Source: Catonia carolina
Lineage: Eukaryota > Arthropoda > Insecta > Hemiptera > Achilidae
Assembly: GCA_035578175.1 (NCBI GenBank)
Contig: JAQMRL010000001.1
Location: forward strand, 61,961,553 to 62,025,552
Direction: 5' to 3'
Length of the DNA stretch: 64,000 nucleotides
The translations under genes and the position numbers were made by a program. Of this stretch, positions 59,711-64,000 are shown one piece after another. Below the pieces are notes generated by a model, which had not been told where the DNA came from, searched no databases, and was given only the letters and a program-made list of their open reading frames with translations. Every line of letters starts with the position of its first letter. Positions within the stretch are counted from its first letter, which is position 1.

Positions 59711-60399
59711 TTTCACTCCATTGTAACTTCTATGTCACACTGGGTTAGAAAGGGTTAACTGTTACAATTGATAAAATTTAGAGGTCCTCTAAGACTTATA
59801 TATTCAGTATACAAATATATAAGACGTACTGTTGTTTGTCTTACTATTTTTCACCTTGCATTTTCCAACGGGACGGCATATTTAACTGGTGAATTATTAA
59901 TTAAACGTTATACTAATAAAATACATCTCCATGAGTTTTTTTACAATTGGTGCACTTTCTAAATTGGAATAACACAAAATGAAAACAGCTATGAGGCACC
60001 ACCGGTGTTTGTCCAGTAAGCAAGAGTCTGAAAACGCAGGTAACAAAATTTTAGGATAACTGCATCAGTTGATACGATTTTGAATGAAAAAACTGTTATG
60101 AAATACATTATTTTGTGGCTTTTAAAATTTAAACAATTTGTTTACGTATTTTTGATGTAACATTCATTATTAAAATTTAATGACTATACAATTTGGCAAT
60201 AAATTAGAGAAACTAATAACAATTATAATTGCGCATTAAATAATTCAGTGGGACACCAACCAGGTATAACTCTTTTGTTTCGTGTTTTCTCTTTTTTGTT
60301 TACAAATACTTACACAACAGTTTATATTATGCTCATTATAGTATAATTTACCTTATAATGTCTCTGGTCCATTATCTCCGCAGACGACCGGGGGTTTTA
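59711..60399. other. AT-rich stretch, no gene recognised
   Basis: Nothing supported; the 64-codon frame 59768-59962 has no features. Confidence 0.4.
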
Positions 60400-60585
60400 C
60401 CGAGAAGATTCGTCGTATAAAGCACTTATAACAAGCATACTAGCTTACAAAGGGAAGGTCCCGGGTTCGATTCCCAACTAGAATTTTGACATTGTTACAA
60501 ATCAAATCCCACCATTATAATACCATAACATAACCGTATTCGCAAATGACCAAGCTGTTGATGTAACTTAAACCAAAAAACAATA
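60400..60585 (+). repeat. tRNA-derived SINE, family 2
   Basis: Strong B box CCCGGGTTCGATTCCC (about 60459-60474), then ACAAATCAAATCCCACC, CCATAACATAACCGTATTCG, and the tail ATGACCAAGCTGTTGATGTA with an A-rich end (ACTTAAACCAAAAAACAA). The head before the B box is eroded. Confidence 0.7.
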
Positions 60586-62224
60586 TATAAAATATTCATA
60601 TTTAATGTAGGCTAATAAAATCACATCACTAGCCAAACAGTTAATACTTTTTCAAATTTTTGCAAAAACTATTTACAGTTGTGCTTGTTTCTTTAAAAAA
60701 TAGATTCTGTCACAATATTCATAAAAATAAGTAGTACTTAATACGTCATGATTAGTAGAGAAAATGCTCTTTGGATAAAGCAGCTGCATGATGTAAAAAC
60801 ATTTTGACGCTCACATCAGTATAGTCATGTAAAACATACGTCACTGTAAAGAAAAAACACCCGAAAAAGTCTATAGAAAATCTATCAAAAACCAATAACC
60901 ATAAAATAGCCGTGTAACAGATGTAGGAGAGAAACATCCGTTTATGCGGCAATCTTTCATAGAATATCCAGTCAGATATACTCGTACGACTGGCTGGCTC
61001 TACCAGCACATCTATGGTGACAACAGATACATATCGTATATTTCGTTTTAACCAATAAACCTCCAACAGTTATTTGATTTTATAGAAAACTAGAAAACTG
61101 AAATAACTTTTTCCCCTCTACTTTGTAGAGTAGGAATGCTGAATGTTTGAGTAAATTTGTTTCGTAATAAAAAGTTTTACGTGCGTACTCTTGAAATTTA
61201 ACAACCAACGGGATAAAATCTGATTTCTTCGAAATCACGATGAAATAAAACATTTGTGAGATTTATATGCAACATAAATCAACAAACAGAAATTTCTTGC
61301 TAGAGAAATGATGACATAACAAGCATACCATCTACTTACAGTATAGCTATTACGATAATAATTTCATTTCGATTCAACTCTAAAATTCAGTGTTACTCTA
61401 AAGTAGACAGTAGGAAATGACTTATGACTATCAATACAAAATTGTGATTTACTTATTAAAATCTTACCACCTATACATTTTTTTAAATTATTTGTTATTC
61501 CAAAAAGAAGATCTCTGATTAAAATTTGCATAAAGCAGATAAAAGTTTACTTGCATTCAATTTAAATAAATTCTAATACAATTTTCCCTTTTTGATCCTT
61601 TTTTTCTACGGCTAACTCGTTATGTTTTGTTACGGTCTTTAGTATAGATAAAACTATTTCATATGCTTGTAACCGACTCCTACCATACGCAGGAATAATA
61701 TTGCCCGTATCGACTTAAGTACACAGTATTTGGGTTTGTCGTAATTCATGTTTATATAATAATTCACCTGCCTGCAATTACATTTATCAAAAACAAAACT
61801 ACATTACTCACATTGGATATATTATATTAACTGTTTATTATGCTTCATTCAATAATGATTCAATCAAAAGAAATTATTCTCTATATGTGGTCATTTTAAT
61901 ATATTAAAATTAATCCGTTGGTTTCTATAATTGTATTATTAAACATGTATAAAACCAAATTGATTGACTGGTATAAATAGTAAATTAATGACTATAATGC
62001 TAGATGGAACTTTCAACATTAAATAGTAGACAGATTCCACTCTTCAAGCCGTAAGAAAATAGAACAACATCTTTAATAGAACGTTATTTATACATTTACT
62101 AAATCAATTTTTCTTGAAATAATTTCAAACACATAGGTGCACACGTGGGTAGTGATGAGACTGCGATATCTATTAGAAACTAGTTGATATTACTAGAAAC
62201 TAGTAAAACATGATTTAACATAGG
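60586..62224. other. AT-rich stretch with one longer unexplained frame
   Basis: The minus frame 60752-61066 (104 codons) reads EPASRTSISDWIFYERLP then a hydrophobic region (MFLSYICYTAILWLLVF, FFGCFFFTVTY). No family is recognised and splice borders are uncertain. The remainder is featureless. Confidence 0.35.
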
Positions 62225-62295
62225 TTATATTGTTGATTATCTACATTGGCTAGTGAAAGTCGTGTTAGTCTTTCACATGAGATTTTTTTTAAATA
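62225..62295 (+). repeat. ~0.9-kb interspersed repeat, copy 4 (3' end only)
   Basis: ATTGGCTAGTGAAAGTCGTG followed by TTAGTCTTTCACATGAGATT matches the last ~60 bp of copies 1-3. Nothing of the body precedes it. Confidence 0.6.
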
Positions 62296-62754
62296 TTATA
62301 CTATATTTTATTGTATTAGACTAGTAAAATAAATCCCCAAATAAAAAATTTTAATTAACTTTTTCTTTAAAAATTTAATTTAGTTCCTGCTATAAAAAGG
62401 TCATTAACCAATTTATAGTGTTAAAACACATTAATCATAGGAAACTAAATTGAATAAAATTGACATACTTATTTTCTTTTATATATCAGAACAACTACAT
62501 TGGGAGAATCTAATGAAGACTCTTTCGTTTGTTCTTTATAGGTAGTTTCAGAGTATGAGGCATTTTATATAAGAATAAAAACCGAAAAAAGAAAGCTTGT
62601 TTGTGTTGATAAATTAATATAGAACTAGTTTAAAATTGCAGTAGACCTGAAAAAATATTATTGTAGGACTATTGGTATGATAGCAAATAAGACAGTTCAA
62701 TAATGTGGCCCGCCTTATAATGAGAACCCCTAATAACCTTAAAATAGTAACCGT
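62296..62754. other. AT-rich stretch, no gene recognised
   Basis: Nothing supported. Confidence 0.4.
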
Positions 62755-62900
62755 GGATGATACTGTGGCCAGTGTAACTAGTCTCTATGTAAAGGCTCAC
62801 AGATTCAATTTCTATCAGGTCTGGCATTTTTTCATCAATTAGGCTTCAGCCTAATTGATATTGTCCGATGTCCGTAACAGTCAGTCGTAAAAGAAAAAAT
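62755..62900 (+). repeat. SINE family 1 with internal hairpin
   Basis: GGCCAGTGTAACTAGTCTC (A-box region), AGATTCAATTTCTATC (B box), AGGTCTGGCATTTTTTCATC and the AGTCAGTCGTAAAAGAAAAA tail mark the family. The usual CTCATCTTCATC segment is replaced by a perfect 11-bp inverted repeat ATCAATTAGGC/GCCTAATTGAT (62834-62859). Confidence 0.7.
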
Positions 62901-62980
62901 AGACACTTGCTTCCATTAACTAAGAGTTTTCTTAATAAGCTCCATACGTTTCAACGATAGTTTATATTTCAACAACAGCT

Positions 62981-63144
62981 GGCCGGCCCGTTCGCGTAGT
63001 GGTTAGCGCAACTGGCTTCAACGCCGGTGTTCAGGGTTTGATTTTTGGTCAGGCCTGGCATTTTCTCATCACTCATCTTCATCTATCTTCCTTCTCATCA
63101 CCTGCATTAGCAGTGATCGCAAAACAGTTGGGTTGAAAAAAAAA
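62981..63144 (+). repeat. tRNA-derived SINE, family 1, with duplication
   Basis: Flanked by CAACAACAGCT (62970-62980) and CAATAACAGCT (63145-63155), one mismatch in 11. The head has TAGTGGTTAGCGCAACTGG (A box) and a mutated B box GGTTTGATTTTTGG. The body is GGCCTGGCATTTTCTCATC, ACTCATCTTCATCTATC, CTGCATTAGCAG and an A tail. A good reference copy, 164 bp long. Confidence 0.85.
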
Positions 63145-63155
63145 CAATAACAGCT

Positions 63156-64000
63156 AAATACAAACTATATATTTTCTTCAAGCTAAATCCGGTTAAACAC
63201 TTCTATTTAATTTAGAAGGCATGTCCAAAATATCAGAAAAAATATTACCATAATTTAGTTTTGGATCTTAAAACAAGTTTCTTAACTTTCTCCAAATTAT
63301 ATTCTGAGGGCATGACAGAGATTTCAAACAACCAACAGACGTTAGTAGTACGCGCCGCGCAATCCAAATAAAACAGAACAATTGTTTGGTTAGAAAAAAA
63401 GTTTATCTGGAAACATTAAGTTATAACCCACACTAATTTGATAACTAATTCCAAAACTTCCGGTTAAATATTATCCGTATGTATTCGATTTGCAAATAAA
63501 ATGTAATTATATCTATAAACAAATATGTTTACGTCATAAAGTGTATATTCACATATACGCTAACACAAATTGTTTAAGTTTGTAATCCCATAAATAAGAT
63601 CAATTACAGTTGAGAGAATTACATTAAATTATGAGAACCAAATTCAATTAGCAATTGCATTAATTTACGAGATTTCAACAACTACATTACACATATAATA
63701 CAAATGTGCACACTATACAAGTAACTGTACTGTTTTGTTTGTTAGATCAGATAAGTCACAATAATATTGTTTAGAGGGCACCATTAAGGTTACAACCTAA
63801 CACCCATTAGTTTAAACGTATCTCAAATATAAATAAACATTACAAATTGTTTATCCGAATTCTACTTATCGCCTGAAAAACTGAATATGTAGAAACCCAG
63901 TATAATACGAGTATACTCATAATCTTAGAGTCATAATTTTGGCTAATATTAACTACGTACAAAAATATTAATTTCACACAACAAATCAAAAAACTATTTT
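63156..64000. other. AT-rich stretch, no gene recognised
   Basis: Nothing supported up to the right edge of the window. Confidence 0.4.

Noticed and set aside
1..64000. CRISPR arrays, operons, phage or bacterial genes
   Set aside because: No regularly spaced repeats or dense coding; composition, splice sites and SINEs/LINEs indicate an animal nuclear genome.

Overview
The window is AT-rich eukaryotic DNA that looks like insect intergenic or intronic sequence, densely seeded with decayed transposable elements. Three things point to an insect: an exon whose translation matches neuropeptide F (NPY-like) receptors, many Jockey-type and other non-LTR retrotransposon remnants, and several families of tRNA-derived SINEs. 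One SINE family resembles sequences I associate with Hemiptera, but that placement is an impression and could not be tested here. I see no bacterial-type genes, rRNA, CRISPR arrays or intact tRNA genes.

Only one piece of host protein-coding sequence is convincing: a 170-bp exon at 28056-28225 on the minus strand, bounded by good splice sites, encoding TM5 and the third intracellular loop of a neuropeptide F receptor-like GPCR. The other exons were not found, so much of the window may be intron or flank of that gene.

Layout. 1-921: open LINE reverse-transcriptase frame running off the left edge (minus). 2.1-3.8 kb: a SINE and a ~0.9-kb unclassified repeat with another SINE inserted in it. 5.9-8.1 kb: a possible LTR remnant, a LINE 3' end, a ~395-bp retroposon with target-site duplications, and a SINE. 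9.4-20.1 kb: three LINE fragments and a second copy of the 0.9-kb repeat in otherwise featureless DNA. 20.5-26.8 kb: mariner relic, SINE pieces, a second 395-bp retroposon, a Jockey RT fragment, and a strikingly symmetric 1,143-bp palindromic mariner-like element flanked by TA. 28 kb: GPCR exon. 31.5 kb: hammerhead-like motif. 32.7 kb: SINE with perfect duplication. 34.7-37.7 kb: LTR-end, LINE and SINE scraps. 38.4-39.3 kb: GC-rich island with degenerate internal repeats, then an inverted-repeat pair. 41.3-42.6 kb: a second large fold-back with ~535-565-bp arms. 43.5-50.3 kb: two Jockey elements (one nearly full RT) and two more copies of the ~400-bp retroposon, one nested inside a SINE. 51-54 kb: two LINE C-terminal fragments. 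55-63 kb: a SINE cluster and a third copy of the 0.9-kb repeat.

The elements do not form a pathway. They interact as a genomic ecosystem: LINEs could supply retrotransposition for the SINEs and the CAA-tailed retroposon, and nested insertions give relative ages. The most interesting items are the mariner fold-back, the ~400-bp CAA-tailed retroposon with a small reading frame open in two copies, the 38.5-kb GC island, the second fold-back and the hammerhead-like motif. Translations and alignments were done by eye, so boundaries of decayed elements are approximate.
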